DNA of 64,000 bases from Cyanobium sp. Aljojuca 7A6. GTDB taxonomy: Bacteria > Cyanobacteriota > Cyanobacteriia > PCC-6307 > Cyanobiaceae. Positions 8,964 through 18,331 of the stretch are shown here, piece after piece. Positions within the stretch are counted from its first letter, which is position 1. The number at the start of each line of letters is the position of its first letter. The notes under the pieces are model-generated. The model worked only from the letters and a program-made list of their open reading frames with translations. It had not been told where the DNA came from and made no database searches. The DNA lies in assembly GCF_024346455.1 (NCBI RefSeq), contig NZ_JAGQCY010000009.1, forward strand, positions 1 through 64,000. The letters run 5' to 3'. A program made the position numbers and the translations under genes.

Positions 8964-10529
8964 ATGGCCGCAGGCGATCTGGCCCTGGTGTTGCATGCCC
9001 ATCTCCCCTACGTGCGATCGGGAGAACCCGGCTCACTGGAGGAGGACTGGTACTTCCAGGCGCTGCAGGAATGCTACCTGCCGCTCCTGGCCGTGCTGGA
9101 GCGGGCCGCCGCCGATCCAGAGCAGCGGCCGAAACTCACCCTCGGCCTCTCCCCCACCCTCCTGTCGCTGTTGAGCGACAGGGCCCTGAACGGCCGTTTC
9201 CCAGCCTGGCTGGCCCTGCGCCGCACCCTCCTCGACCAGGTGGATCCGGACCTGGCGCTGCCGGCCCGCCAGCTCCAGGTGACGCTCGCGGCCATCGAAG
9301 CCCAGTGGCGGGAGCTGGGGGGGAGCCTGCTGCCCGGGTTCCGGCGCCTGCAGGAGCAGGGCGTCCTCGACCTGATCACCTGCGGCGCCACCCACGGCTA
9401 TCTGCCCCTGTTGCGGGAGTCGCCGGAGGCGGTACGGGCCCAGCTGCTCACCGCCGTGCGCGAGCATCAGCGGCTGCTCGGTGTGCGCCCCTTGGGGATC
9501 TGGCTGCCGGAGTGTGCCTATTACGAGGACCTCGATCGGCTGCTGGCGGAGTGCGGCCTGCGCTATTCCCTGCTCGACGGCCACGGCCTGCTCCATGGTC
9601 TGCCCCGTCCCCGCTACGGGGTCTATGCCCCGATCTGTTCCACCGCCGGGGTGGCCTTCTTCGCCCGCGACAGCGAGTCGACCCTGCCCGTCTGGAGCGC
9701 CAGCCAGGGGTATCCCGGCGACGGTGCCTACCGGGAGTTTCACCGCGACCTGGGCTGGGATCTGCCGGAAGAGGCGCTGGGCGCCCAGGGCATCCACGAC
9801 CGGCGCCCCCTGGGGCTCAAGCTGCACCGGGTCAGCGCCCAGGGCTGTCCCCTGGAGTTGAAGCAGCCCTACGATCCGGAACGGGCAGCCCAGAAGGTCA
9901 AGGAGCACGCCGCGGCCTTTCTGCGGGGCCGCTCCGAGCAGATCGCCCGCCTGGCCGCCACGATCGAGCCGCCACCGCTGCTGGTGGCGCCCTTCGATGC
10001 CGAACTGTTCGGCCACTGGTGGTTTGAAGGGCCCCAGTTCCTGGCCGAGCTGTTTCGCCAGGGCCCGGCGATGGACGTGGGCTTCACCCACCTGCGCGAT
10101 GTGCTCAGCGAGAACCGGAGCCTGCAGGTCTGCCGCCCGGCTCCCTCCAGCTGGGGCCAGGGGGGCTATCACGACTACTGGCTGAACGACACCAACGCCT
10201 GGGTCGTGGCCGAGTGGCAGCGCGCCTCCCGCGCCATGGTGCACCGGGTCAACCGGGGGGTGGGCAGCACGGAGCAGCGCGCCCTGCTCACCCAGGCGGG
10301 GCGCGAACTGCTGCTGGCCCAAAGCTCCGACTGGAGCTTCATCCTGCGGGCCGGCACCACCACCGGCTTGGCCCGCGAGCGGATCCGCCGCCACCTGGAT
10401 CGTTTCTGGCGCCTGATCGATGCCCTTGAGCACGGCACCGCACTGCCCCGGGAATGGCTGGTGGGGGTGCAGCGGGAAGATGGGCTGTTCCCACAGCTGA
10501 ATGCAGCCGACTGGGCGACGCGGGCGTAG
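8964..10529 (+). CDS. GH57 1,4-alpha-glucan branching enzyme-like glycoside hydrolase
   Basis: 521 aa. GH57 branching enzymes cut alpha-1,4 glucan and re-attach it in alpha-1,6 linkage during glycogen synthesis. It begins with LVLHAHLPYVRSG, a GH57 (beta/alpha)7-barrel opening. The proposed nucleophile is E183 in WLPECAYY and the acid/base is D345 in PFDAELFGHWWFEGP. The DUF1957-type C-terminal helical domain follows (about 420-515). The ATG at 8964 gives the family N-terminus. It lies in the same chromosomal neighbourhood as glgA (38.4 kb). An alpha-amylase-like specificity cannot be excluded from sequence alone. Confidence 0.88.
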   Translation: MAAGDLALVLHAHLPYVRSGEPGSLEEDWYFQALQECYLPLLAVLERAAADPEQRPKLTLGLSPTLLSLLSDRALNGRFPAWLALRRTLLDQVDPDLALPARQLQVTLAAIEAQWRELGGSLLPGFRRLQEQGVLDLITCGATHGYLPLLRESPEAVRAQLLTAVREHQRLLGVRPLGIWLPECAYYEDLDRLLAECGLRYSLLDGHGLLHGLPRPRYGVYAPICSTAGVAFFARDSESTLPVWSASQGYPGDGAYREFHRDLGWDLPEEALGAQGIHDRRPLGLKLHRVSAQGCPLELKQPYDPERAAQKVKEHAAAFLRGRSEQIARLAATIEPPPLLVAPFDAELFGHWWFEGPQFLAELFRQGPAMDVGFTHLRDVLSENRSLQVCRPAPSSWGQGGYHDYWLNDTNAWVVAEWQRASRAMVHRVNRGVGSTEQRALLTQAGRELLLAQSSDWSFILRAGTTTGLARERIRRHLDRFWRLIDALEHGTALPREWLVGVQREDGLFPQLNAADWATRA

Positions 10530-10554
10530 GAGCCCTTTAGGCGTTGCAGAATCG

Positions 10555-10567
10555 CTCTCGATGAGAG
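10555..10567. terminator. Possible small hairpin between convergent genes
   Basis: CTCTC and GAGAG arms around a GAT loop, followed by an A/T-rich run, between the convergent ends of the GH57 gene and a glycosyltransferase gene. The stem is only 5 bp and there is no clean T tract, so termination activity is doubtful. Confidence 0.25.
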
Positions 10568-10586
10568 AATTTCCGCGGTCTTGGAA

Positions 10587-11189
10587 TCATCGATGAATGC
10601 CGACGGGGCGAATGTCCAGATGCTTACCTTTGTGCCGCTTTCGAATGGAGTCAATCAATAGAAAGTCAGCAAAGTAGATCCTTCTCCAACCACCAACCTC
10701 TCCGCAGGCCTTGCGACGGATCATGAAGTTGAGCGTGTCTATCTCTCCCAGCGCAAAGTTAGGTGAGGGAGAAAGGACGCTGTGGTCATCCATTTCGCTT
10801 GGGCCTACGACGTAGTCAACATCTGGAGCTTCGAAGCCGGCCAGCATGGCCCCCAAGGCATGGGGGTAAAGGATATTGTCATCATCAAGAAAATAGACAT
10901 ACTTAGCCTTTGATGCGGCGAGGGCGACGTTTCTCTGGTGGTTGCCAGAGCAATGAAATGGCTTGGTCGAAATATAGACGAGTCGCTTGTCAGCGTAGCT
11001 GGAAACCAGTCTTTCAACGTCTGGATCATGGCCGTCAGCCACGATAAGGTGCTCCCAGTCCTGAAACTCCTGAGCGCGAACGGAGGCAATCGCTTCTGCT
11101 AATGCATCCAGGCGTTTGAAGGTTGGCGTGATGACGGTGATTGCACAGGATTGATGAGCAAGTAGGTTATTCAGCCTCAACTTGAGCAT
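10587..11189 (-). CDS. Family 2 glycosyltransferase, lone AT-richer gene
   Basis: 200 aa from the ATG at 11189. The frame continues 69 codons upstream, but that part does not look like a GT2 N-terminus. The domain begins AITVITPTFKRLDALAEAIAS, and has the nucleotide-binding HLIVADGHDPDV region and a DDD metal motif in YVYFLDDDNILYPHALGAM. Family members transfer sugars from NDP-sugars onto surface glycans or proteins; the acceptor is unknown. It stands alone between a GH57 gene and an amino-acid transporter, and base composition drops across it and its 200-bp leader, suggesting acquired DNA. Confidence 0.8.
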   Translation of the reverse strand: MLKLRLNNLLAHQSCAITVITPTFKRLDALAEAIASVRAQEFQDWEHLIVADGHDPDVERLVSSYADKRLVYISTKPFHCSGNHQRNVALAASKAKYVYFLDDDNILYPHALGAMLAGFEAPDVDYVVGPSEMDDHSVLSPSPNFALGEIDTLNFMIRRKACGEVGGWRRIYFADFLLIDSIRKRHKGKHLDIRPVGIHR

Positions 11190-11396
11190 GCAGAGAGTGC
11201 GACCGGTCCAAAAGGCTGCCCTGGGTCTGTGGGTCCGGATATGGGCCGGTACCATGGCAATGGCTATCACAAGCCCAGTCGCGAGCTTGTGAAACTGCGT
11301 CTTGCGAAACTGCATTGATTTAAAGACTTGCCGTGGGCAGATTATGGCACCGTAGGTACGGCGGTAACGCCATTGATCCCTGGCGGTCCGATCCAA

Positions 11397-12146
11397 TCAG
11401 AGGATCTGATCCAGGAAGCGCCGGGTGCGCTGGTGGGAAGGGTTGGTGAAGAAGACCTCCGGTTCGGCCTCCTCCACCACTTCGCCATCGGCCATCAGCA
11501 CCACCCGGTGGGCCACATGGCGCGCAAACTTCACCTCGTGGGTGACCACCACCATGGTGATCTCCTCGGCGGCAAGGTTCTGCATCACCTCCAGCACTTC
11601 CCGCACCATCTCCGGGTCGAGGGAACTGGTGGGTTCATCGAACAGCAGGATGCGAGGCTCCATGCAGAGGGCCCGGGCGATCGCCACCCGCTGCTGCTGG
11701 CCGCCCGAGAGCTGGCCGGGATACTTGCCCGCCTGTTCGGCGATGCCCACCCGCTCCAGCAGGGCCCAGGCCTGCTGCTCCACTTCGGCCTTCGGGCGCT
11801 TGCGGACCAGCACCGGCGCCAGGGTGAGGTTGTCGAGCACGGAGAGGTGCGGAAACAGGTTGAACTGCTGGAACACCATCCCCACTTCGCGGCGGACGGC
11901 GTCGATGTTGCGCAGGTCGTTGGAGAGCACGATCCCATCGACGGTGATGCTGCCCTTCTGGAAATCCTCCAGGGCATTGAAGGTGCGGATGAAGGTGCTC
12001 TTGCCCGAACCCGAAGGGCCCATGATCACCACCACCTCGCCGCGTCGCACCGTCAGGTTGGCTCCCCGAAGGGCCTGGAATCCGTTGGGGTACCACTTCT
12101 CGACGGCTCGCGCCTCGATCATCAGTTCGCTGCTGGGTTGGCTCAT
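11397..12146 (-). CDS. aapP: Polar amino-acid ABC transporter ATP-binding protein
   Basis: 249 aa. It powers the Aap-type importer whose two permeases and binding protein lie immediately upstream. Walker A is GPSGSGKST, the Q-loop is VFQQFNLFPHLSVLDN, the ABC signature is LSGGQQQR, Walker B plus D-loop is LLFDEPTSSLDPEM, and the switch His is in VVVTHEV. The length and motifs are those of the GlnQ/AapP/BztD family. It is the last gene of the operon, 51 bp after aapM. The symbol is by synteny. Confidence 0.95.
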   Translation of the reverse strand: MSQPSSELMIEARAVEKWYPNGFQALRGANLTVRRGEVVVIMGPSGSGKSTFIRTFNALEDFQKGSITVDGIVLSNDLRNIDAVRREVGMVFQQFNLFPHLSVLDNLTLAPVLVRKRPKAEVEQQAWALLERVGIAEQAGKYPGQLSGGQQQRVAIARALCMEPRILLFDEPTSSLDPEMVREVLEVMQNLAAEEITMVVVTHEVKFARHVAHRVVLMADGEVVEEAEPEVFFTNPSHQRTRRFLDQIL

Positions 12147-12197
12147 GGGGCGGGATGCGGGATCAAAGCGGGGGAGGTGGAAAAGGGGGAACGCTGC

Positions 12198-13409
12198 TCA
12201 GGTGGCGGAGGGCAGCGCGTGGGGATCGAGGCGACGCTCCAGGGCCCGGCTGCCCAGTCCGAGGGCAGCGCAGCAGCCCCAGAACAGCAACGCCAGGGTG
12301 AGGTACACCTCACCGTTCCGGCCCAGGAAAGCCGGGTTGGCCATCACGGTGCGGGCCGTGCCGAGCAGTTCCAGCAATCCGATCAGCGACAGCAGGGTGG
12401 TGTCCTGAAGGAGTGAGATGAACTGGCCCACGATGGCCGGCAGGGCCACCCGCAGGGCCTGGGGCAGCACCACGTGCTGGAGCGCCTTCGGATAGGACAG
12501 GCCGAGGGAGCGGGCGGCTTCCAGTTGGCCCCGCGGCACGGCGGCCAGGCCGGAGCGCACCGCCTCCGCCAGGTAGGCGGCGGCGAAGAAGGTGAGCACC
12601 CAGGCGGCCCGCCAGATCCGGTCGGGCGCCAGGCCGCCGGGCAGCAGGAAACCGAGGATGTTCTGGCCCAGGAACAGCAGGGTGATCAGGGGGGCACCGC
12701 GGATGAACTCGATGTAGAGCACGGAGCCCCAGCGCAGCAGGGGGAGGTCGCTGCGGCGCCCCAGCGCCAGCAGCACACCGATCGGGAAGCACAGCAGGAT
12801 GGCGAAGCTGGAGGCCAGCAGGGTGAGCATCAGGCCGCCCCATTCGGAAGGGGAGACGGTCACCAGGCCCAGGCCGCCACTGATCAGCACCATGCCCACC
12901 AGGTAGAGCACCGGCCACACCAGGGCCGCCAGCCGTTGTCCTGCGGGCGAGAGCCTGGCTCCGAAGCGACCGGCCAGCCAGCGGCAGACCACCAGCAGCA
13001 CGGTGAGCCCCCACCAGCGGCCGGCGATGGCGAGGCTCAGATCCAGGGCTAAGGGCAAAGCCAGGGCGATCAGGCTGAGCAGCACCACGGCCAGTCGGTC
13101 GTTGCGGGGCCAGAGCACGCCGGTGCGGTCGGGCCTGGGGTGGGCCCTGATCAGGCCCCAGGTGGCGCCGCTGGCCGCGATCAGCAGGGCGGTAAGCAGC
13201 CAGAGGCGCCACTGTTGCTCCACCGGGTAGCGGCCCACGGCGAACAGGGTGCTGTTCACCTTCACCACGGCCCACTGGGCCTGGGTGAAGGCCCAACGCA
13301 GAAATCCGATGGCCCCCAGGCTGATCAGGCTGATCAACACCAGGCTCAGCGCCGCGTCGGCGCGGGTGGCGAACAGTTCGGCGCGAAGGCGCCGCAACAG
13401 GTGCTTCAT
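12198..13409 (-). CDS. aapM: General L-amino acid ABC transporter permease AapM
   Basis: 403 aa from the ATG at 13409, placed two bases after the aapQ stop (TGAGATG). It is longer than His/Glu permeases because of extra N-terminal TM segments, which is the AapM/BztC hallmark. The HisMQ-type permease core follows, with FIRGAPLITLLFLGQNI and the EAA loop RGQLEAARSLGLSYPKALQ near residues 300-320. It forms the channel with AapQ for import of acidic, neutral or basic L-amino acids. Substrate range is inferred from family. Confidence 0.93.
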   Translation of the reverse strand: MKHLLRRLRAELFATRADAALSLVLISLISLGAIGFLRWAFTQAQWAVVKVNSTLFAVGRYPVEQQWRLWLLTALLIAASGATWGLIRAHPRPDRTGVLWPRNDRLAVVLLSLIALALPLALDLSLAIAGRWWGLTVLLVVCRWLAGRFGARLSPAGQRLAALVWPVLYLVGMVLISGGLGLVTVSPSEWGGLMLTLLASSFAILLCFPIGVLLALGRRSDLPLLRWGSVLYIEFIRGAPLITLLFLGQNILGFLLPGGLAPDRIWRAAWVLTFFAAAYLAEAVRSGLAAVPRGQLEAARSLGLSYPKALQHVVLPQALRVALPAIVGQFISLLQDTTLLSLIGLLELLGTARTVMANPAFLGRNGEVYLTLALLFWGCCAALGLGSRALERRLDPHALPSAT

Positions 13410-13410
13410 C

Positions 13411-14433
13411 TCAGCGCTCCCGGATCTGCACAAGCCGGTTCAAACCGTTCATCAACGCTGAGATCAGCAGGTCAAGGGTGAGGTAGGCCGCCAGCAGCAC
13501 GAGGATCACCTCCACCGCCCGGCCGGTCTGGTTGAGGGTGGTTTCGGCCACCGAATAGAGATCGCTGTAGCCCACGGCCACCGCCAGCGACGAGTTCTTG
13601 GCCAGGGAGATGTATTGGGTGTTCAGGCCCGGCACGATCACCCGCAGGGACTGGGGCAGCACGATGCGGCGCAAGGTGGCGAACCAGTTCAGGCCCAGGG
13701 AGGAGGCCGCCTCCCACTGTCCCTTGGGCACCGCCGCGATGCCGCCCCGCACCACTTCGGCGATGAAGGCTCCCGAGTAGACGATCAGGCCGGTGAGCAG
13801 GGAACCGAACTCGACGCTCAGGCGCACCGGCGCCTGCCACACCCCGTTGACGAGGCTGGGGCCCATCCAGCGCAGTCCCTCGCCCAGCCCGGCGATGTAA
13901 AGCCCCGACTTGGCCAGCACCACCCCGGGGAGCTGGATCGCCGCCACGCCGTTCGGCAGGGTGAGGAACACCACGAAGTACCAGAACACCAGCTGCAGCA
14001 GCAGCGGGATGTTGCGCACCACCTCCACGTAGACCCGGGCCAGCCGCCGCAGCAGGCCGTTGTGGCTGAAGGAGGCCATCCCCACCAGGGTTCCCAGCAG
14101 GGTGGCTCCCACCAGACCCACCAGCACCGCCCGGATCGTGTTGACCAACCCGGCCGCCAGGGCACGCCAGTAGGGCAGCTGGGCATTGAAGGGAAGCACC
14201 GATTCCGAGATGTCGAAGCCGGCTGGCTGCTGCAGCCAGCGCCAGCTCAGCAGCAGCCCGGCGGCGGTGAGGTTGCGCACCAGATTGCCCAGCAGGAAGG
14301 CGATCAGCAGCAGCACCAGCAGGCCCACCACGGCCTGCACCAGCCAGGGAACGACGCGGCGGTCGCGCCACCAGGGCGGCTTGGGGGCAGGCAGGGGCGA
14401 TGGGCTCGGGTCGGCGGGGGGGACCGGCGCCAT
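13411..14433 (-). CDS. aapQ: General L-amino acid ABC transporter permease AapQ
   Basis: 340 aa from the ATG at 14433, which overlaps the aapJ stop by one base (TGATG); 14 further upstream codons are open but lie within aapJ. It has a Pro-rich N-terminal cytoplasmic tail, then TM segments. VYVEVVRNIPLLLQLVFWYF and the EAA motif KGQWEAASSLGLNWFATLRRIVLP identify the amino-acid permease family. The long periplasmic loop between the first helices is typical of AapQ/BztB. Confidence 0.94.
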   Translation of the reverse strand: MAPVPPADPSPSPLPAPKPPWWRDRRVVPWLVQAVVGLLVLLLIAFLLGNLVRNLTAAGLLLSWRWLQQPAGFDISESVLPFNAQLPYWRALAAGLVNTIRAVLVGLVGATLLGTLVGMASFSHNGLLRRLARVYVEVVRNIPLLLQLVFWYFVVFLTLPNGVAAIQLPGVVLAKSGLYIAGLGEGLRWMGPSLVNGVWQAPVRLSVEFGSLLTGLIVYSGAFIAEVVRGGIAAVPKGQWEAASSLGLNWFATLRRIVLPQSLRVIVPGLNTQYISLAKNSSLAVAVGYSDLYSVAETTLNQTGRAVEVILVLLAAYLTLDLLISALMNGLNRLVQIRER

Positions 14434-15494
14434 CAACGGAAGGGCGGAGAGTAGATCAGGCCGCCATCCTTCCACTGGCGGTTGAGGCCCCGGTCAAGCT
14501 TGAGGGCCGACGCGGGGCCCACATTGCGATCAAAGATCTCGCCGTAGTTGCCCGCCGCCTTCACCGCCTTGACCACGAAGTCGGGCGGCAGGCCCAGCTG
14601 CTTGCCGAAGTCACCCTCCACCCCAAGGAAGCGGCGCAGGTCGGCCTGGTTGGTGTTGGCCTTCGCCTCGGCCAGCTTGGCGTCCACATTCGCCTGGGTG
14701 ATGCCGCTCTCCTCGGCCTGCATCAGGCCGTAGACGATCCAGCGCACGGCATCCGCCCAGGCAGGATCGCCGTTGATGGTGGCGGGGGTGAGGGGCTCCT
14801 TGCTCATCACCACCGGCAGCAGAATATGGGCGTCAGGGTTGGGGAAGCTGGTGCGCTTGCCGGCCAGCTGGGAGCGGTCGCTGGTCACGGCCACGCAACG
14901 GTCGCCGAGGTACGCGGCGAAGGTCTGGTCGCTGGTCTGGAACTTCAGCGGCGTGTAGGGGATGTTCTGCTCCCGCATCCGGTCGGCCAGGTTGAGCTCG
15001 GTGGTGGTGCCGCTTTCGACGCAGATCGGCTTGCCAGCGAGGCCCTTGAGGTCCTTGATGCCGCTGGCCACCGGCACCAGTACGCCCTGCCCGTCGTAGA
15101 AGGTGGTGGGGCCGAAACTCAGACCGTTGCCACCGGCTGCATCGCGGCTCAGGGTCATGGTGGTGTTCCGCGACAGCAGATCCACCTCGCCGCTGGCCAG
15201 GGCGGCGAAGCGCTCGCTGGAGTTCAGATCCCGGTACTCCACCTTCTCGGGATCCCCCAGCACCGCGGCGGCCACCGCCTTGCAGACGTCCACGTCCAGG
15301 CCCAGATACTTGCCGTCGGGGCCGACGAAGCTGAAGCCGGGCAACTTGCCCTCCACGCCGCAGATCAGCTTGCCTCGCCCCGTGATCGTGGACAGCTTCT
15401 GGCTCTGTACACCGCCATCCTCCCCAGCGCAGCCGGCCAGCAGGCCGGCTGCCAACAGGGACACACCAAGGGAGCGGGTCCGGTTCCAGAACAT
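14433..15494 (-). CDS. aapJ: Amino-acid ABC transporter substrate-binding lipoprotein AapJ
   Basis: 353 aa from the ATG at 15494. The N-terminal signal ends in a lipobox, LLAGC (Cys 22), so the protein is probably lipid-anchored rather than free periplasmic. The type-2 periplasmic binding fold is clear: GKLICGVEGKLPGFS, DVDVCKAVAAAVLGD, LSRNTTMTLSRD and CVESGTTTELNLADRM. It binds L-amino acids and delivers them to AapQM. A second, disrupted copy with about the same length lies 68 bp upstream; the two appear to be a tandem duplication. Confidence 0.94.
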   Translation of the reverse strand: MFWNRTRSLGVSLLAAGLLAGCAGEDGGVQSQKLSTITGRGKLICGVEGKLPGFSFVGPDGKYLGLDVDVCKAVAAAVLGDPEKVEYRDLNSSERFAALASGEVDLLSRNTTMTLSRDAAGGNGLSFGPTTFYDGQGVLVPVASGIKDLKGLAGKPICVESGTTTELNLADRMREQNIPYTPLKFQTSDQTFAAYLGDRCVAVTSDRSQLAGKRTSFPNPDAHILLPVVMSKEPLTPATINGDPAWADAVRWIVYGLMQAEESGITQANVDAKLAEAKANTNQADLRRFLGVEGDFGKQLGLPPDFVVKAVKAAGNYGEIFDRNVGPASALKLDRGLNRQWKDGGLIYSPPFR

Positions 15495-15562
15495 GCGGGC
15501 GTCTTGAAGTGGCCGCATTGTTGCAGGTGCGGGCCGGTGCAGGTAGGCCGCCCGGAACCTCC

Positions 15563-16612
15563 TCAGCGGAAGGGCGGCGCGATGTGCAGACCGCCGCGGT
15601 TCCAGAGCTGGTTGAGGCCCCGCTCCAGGCCCAGGGGGGTGGCGGGGCCCAGGTGGCGCTCGAACAACTCGCCATAGTTCCCCACCGCTTTCACCACCTG
15701 CACGGTGAAGTCAGCAGGCAACCCCAGCTGCCGGCCGAAATCCCCCTCAATCCCCAGGAAACGGCGCAGTTCGGCCTGGCTGCTGTCCGTCTCGGCGGCG
15801 GCATGGCGGGCCCCCACGTTGGCCTGGGTAAGGCCGCTCTCCTCAGCCTGGACGAGGGTGTGGCTGATCCAGCGCACCGCATCGGCCCAGGCCGGATCCG
15901 CCTGCACCGTCACCTTGGCGCTGGGTTCCTTGCTGAGCAGCTCTGGGAGCAGCCCATGGGCGGCAGGATTCTTGAAGCCGCTGCGCTTGGCCGCCAGCAG
16001 GGAGCTGTCGCTGGTGATGGCGGCGCAGCGGCCCTGCTCGTAGGCGGGGTAGGCCTGCTCACCGGACTGGAAGCGCAGCGGCTGCTAGGCGACCCCCAGC
16101 TCCCGCATGCGATCGGCCAGGTTGAGCTCGGTGTTGGTGCCGCTCTCGACGCAGATCGGCTTGCCGGCCAGGTCCCGCAGGCGGCGGATGCCGCTGGCCT
16201 TCGGCACCATCACCCCCTGGCCGTCATAGAAGAAGACAGGCCCGAAGCTGAGGGCATTGCCTCCCGGGGCGTCGCGGCTGAGGGTGTGGGTGGAGCTGAT
16301 CGAAAGCAGGTCGACTTCGCCGCTGTTGAGGGCCACGAAGCGCTCGCCGGCCGTCACCGGCCGGAATTCCACCTTGGCGGGATCCCCGAGCACCGCGGCG
16401 GTCACCGCCCGGCAGAAGTCGGCGTCGATGCCCACGAAGGCTCCGCCGGGCCCCACCGTGCTGAACCCCGGCACCGCCCCATCGACGGCGCAGACCAGCC
16501 GCCCTCGCTCGCGGATCTTCGCCATGGTGGGGCTGCCGGGAGCCTCGTTGCCGGCGGCGCAGCCCACCAGGGCACCCAGCACCGCCAGCGCCAGCAGCCA
16601 GGTTTTGGTCAT
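15563..16612 (-). pseudogene. Second AapJ-like binding protein, interrupted by one in-frame amber codon
   Basis: Read through, it is 349 codons and aligns along its length with the neighbouring AapJ. The N-terminal part has signal plus lipobox ALVGC, RLVCAVDGAVPGFS, SISSTHTLSRD and CVESGTNTELNLADRM. A TAG at 16085-16087 then interrupts the frame exactly where AapJ has Tyr (NIPYTPLKF versus GVA-stop-QPLRF). After it the same frame continues without indels through ITSDSSLLAAKRSGF, DPAWADAVRWISHTL and the C-terminus RGGLHIAPPFR. One substitution explains the break. It may be a recent pseudogene, a sequencing error or an amber read-through site. Its ATG overlaps the cupS stop by 4 bp. Confidence 0.85.
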
Positions 16613-17010
16613 CCGGGAAGGATCACCCGGTTGATCACGTGCACGACGCCGTTGTCGCACACGATGTCGGCGGAGACAACGGTGGCGTTCTTGACCTCGA
16701 AGGGCTCGGCCCGCCGGATCGGCACCGGCGCCCCCTCCAGGCTCTCCCATTCCGGCCGCTCCACCAGTTGCTCCCGCAGGTAGGCCCCGGAGAGCACATG
16801 AAATTTGAGGATCCGGGCCAGCTGGGGGACGTTGTCCACCAGGGTCTGGACCGTGCCGGGGGGCAGGGCGGCGAAGGCGTCGTCGACGGGGGCGAAGACG
16901 GTGAAGGGGCCGGGGCTTTCCAGGGCATCCGTGAGCCCGGCCACCTCGACGGCGGTGAGCAGGGTGGCGAAGCAGCCGGCTCCCTTGGCGGTTTCGATGA
17001 TGTTGGCCAT
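16609..17010 (-). CDS. cupS: CupS, fasciclin-domain subunit of the NDH-1MS CO2-uptake complex
   Basis: 133 aa, a single FAS1 domain: FTVFAPVDDAFAALPPGTV, ILKFHVLSGAYL, and the closing motif DNGVVHVINRVILP. In Synechocystis the ndhF3-ndhD3-cupA operon ends with cupS, a small fasciclin-like subunit of the inducible NDH-1MS complex. Size and position match, so CupS is a better call than a generic secreted fasciclin; no signal peptide is present, which agrees with a thylakoid-associated cytoplasmic subunit. It starts 10 bp downstream of cupA. Confidence 0.9.
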   Translation of the reverse strand: MANIIETAKGAGCFATLLTAVEVAGLTDALESPGPFTVFAPVDDAFAALPPGTVQTLVDNVPQLARILKFHVLSGAYLREQLVERPEWESLEGAPVPIRRAEPFEVKNATVVSADIVCDNGVVHVINRVILPG

Positions 17011-17020
17011 GGGGGATCTC

Positions 17021-18331
17021 TTAGCGGTAGTCCTGGGTCTGGATCTGGGGTAGGCGGGCTTCGGGCCGCAGGAAGCGGTCCATCTGGGCCTCGAAGAATT
17101 TCCGGTTGGCCATCAGATGCACCGGGTCGGTGTCATCGAGGGGATAGAGCAGGGCGCAGCGCAACGCCTGGATCACCGCCGAGGTGACGTTGTACATGGA
17201 GCGCTGGAAGGTGATCCCCAGCTGGATGAGCTTGTCCTCATCGCCACGCTTGTGCTGCTTGTAGAGCTCCTCCAGATAGGGCGGCAGGAAATGCAGCATG
17301 TCCTGCATCAGCAGGGTGGGAGGGATGCCGGCCGAGCCCACGGGGAACACGTCGGCATAGAGGATGCCGTAGTGGAAATCGGCCTGATCGGCAGGCACTT
17401 GATAGGCCTGGGCGTTGTAGCTCTTGGTGCCGCGAAATGGCGCCGTGCGATAGAAGACCGCCTCCACGTAGGGGAGAGCCGCTTCATAGAGCCAGGTGAA
17501 GCCTTCGCTCTTGGGGATGATCTCGAAACACTCGCCCTTGATGGTCACGTGGTGATAGATGGGCCGGCCCGCCACGGCGAAGATGCCGTTGACCAGGAAG
17601 TTCATGGCGTCGGGAACACCCTTGAAACCTCCCTCGTCGTAAATGTCGCTCATCTCGAAGAACACCGGCGCCATCACCTCCCAGAACAGGCCGAGGTTGG
17701 CGTAGTAGCTCATCTTCTTCACCTGCTCCATGAACATCTCTGGGAACAGGCGATAGAGGCCGAGCATCAGCGGATTGCCGCGGAAGTAGGCCTTGATGGC
17801 GCGATCGGCGTTGGCCCTGTAAGCGTCACTGGCGAGATAGTCGTAGAAGCGGCCGCCCATGCCCTGGTGCCAGAGCATGGCCTCCATGCAGGCCTCGGCG
17901 AACTCCATGTTGATCCGGTCGTGCCAGAGGTGATGGAGCAGCTTCGGCATCTTGCCTGCCTCCCCCTTGGCCATGAACTCCAGCAGTTCGGGATGGGCCT
18001 TCTCGCCACCGCGCCAGATCCGCAGCTTCGACTGATCGCCGGCGTAGGAATTGGGGAGATCGAGGTACTCCTGGCTGATGAAGTACTTGAACGCCGGCAA
18101 GGGATCAAGGAACACTTGCTCGGCGATGTAGAGCAGATCGCGCCAGTAGAAATCCATCGGCACGGCATAGGCCTTGTAGATGCCGATGATCTGCATCAGG
18201 TTCTCCGGCGTGTCCGGCAGCATTGAGCCGCCGGCCTCCAGCCGGTGGATCACATCGGCATAGCGATGGGTGGAGGGCGGGATCAGGGGAGCGGTGACGG
18301 GCTCGGGGGCCGTGGCGGTGGGGGGCGTCAT
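17021..18331 (-). CDS. cupA: CO2 hydration protein CupA (ChpY)
   Basis: 436 aa. CupA/ChpY converts CO2 to bicarbonate, coupled to proton pumping by the NDH-1MS form of photosynthetic complex I at the thylakoid. The sequence begins with RYADVIHRLEAGGSMLPDTP and has a His-rich stretch, LLHHLWHDRINMEF (H133, H134, H137, R139). The H134/R139 spacing fits the His/Arg pair described as the zinc site in NDH-1MS structures, though I assign it by spacing only. CupA rather than CupB is favoured because ndhF3-type and cupS genes flank it. Its ATG overlaps the ndhD3 stop (ATGA). Confidence 0.94.
   Translation of the reverse strand: MTPPTATAPEPVTAPLIPPSTHRYADVIHRLEAGGSMLPDTPENLMQIIGIYKAYAVPMDFYWRDLLYIAEQVFLDPLPAFKYFISQEYLDLPNSYAGDQSKLRIWRGGEKAHPELLEFMAKGEAGKMPKLLHHLWHDRINMEFAEACMEAMLWHQGMGGRFYDYLASDAYRANADRAIKAYFRGNPLMLGLYRLFPEMFMEQVKKMSYYANLGLFWEVMAPVFFEMSDIYDEGGFKGVPDAMNFLVNGIFAVAGRPIYHHVTIKGECFEIIPKSEGFTWLYEAALPYVEAVFYRTAPFRGTKSYNAQAYQVPADQADFHYGILYADVFPVGSAGIPPTLLMQDMLHFLPPYLEELYKQHKRGDEDKLIQLGITFQRSMYNVTSAVIQALRCALLYPLDDTDPVHLMANRKFFEAQMDRFLRPEARLPQIQTQDYR

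Noticed and set aside
15563-15913. A separate small gene starting at the Met at 15913
   Set aside because: It is the C-terminal part of the binding-protein copy, in the same frame as its N-terminal part and aligned to AapJ; the break is a single amber codon.
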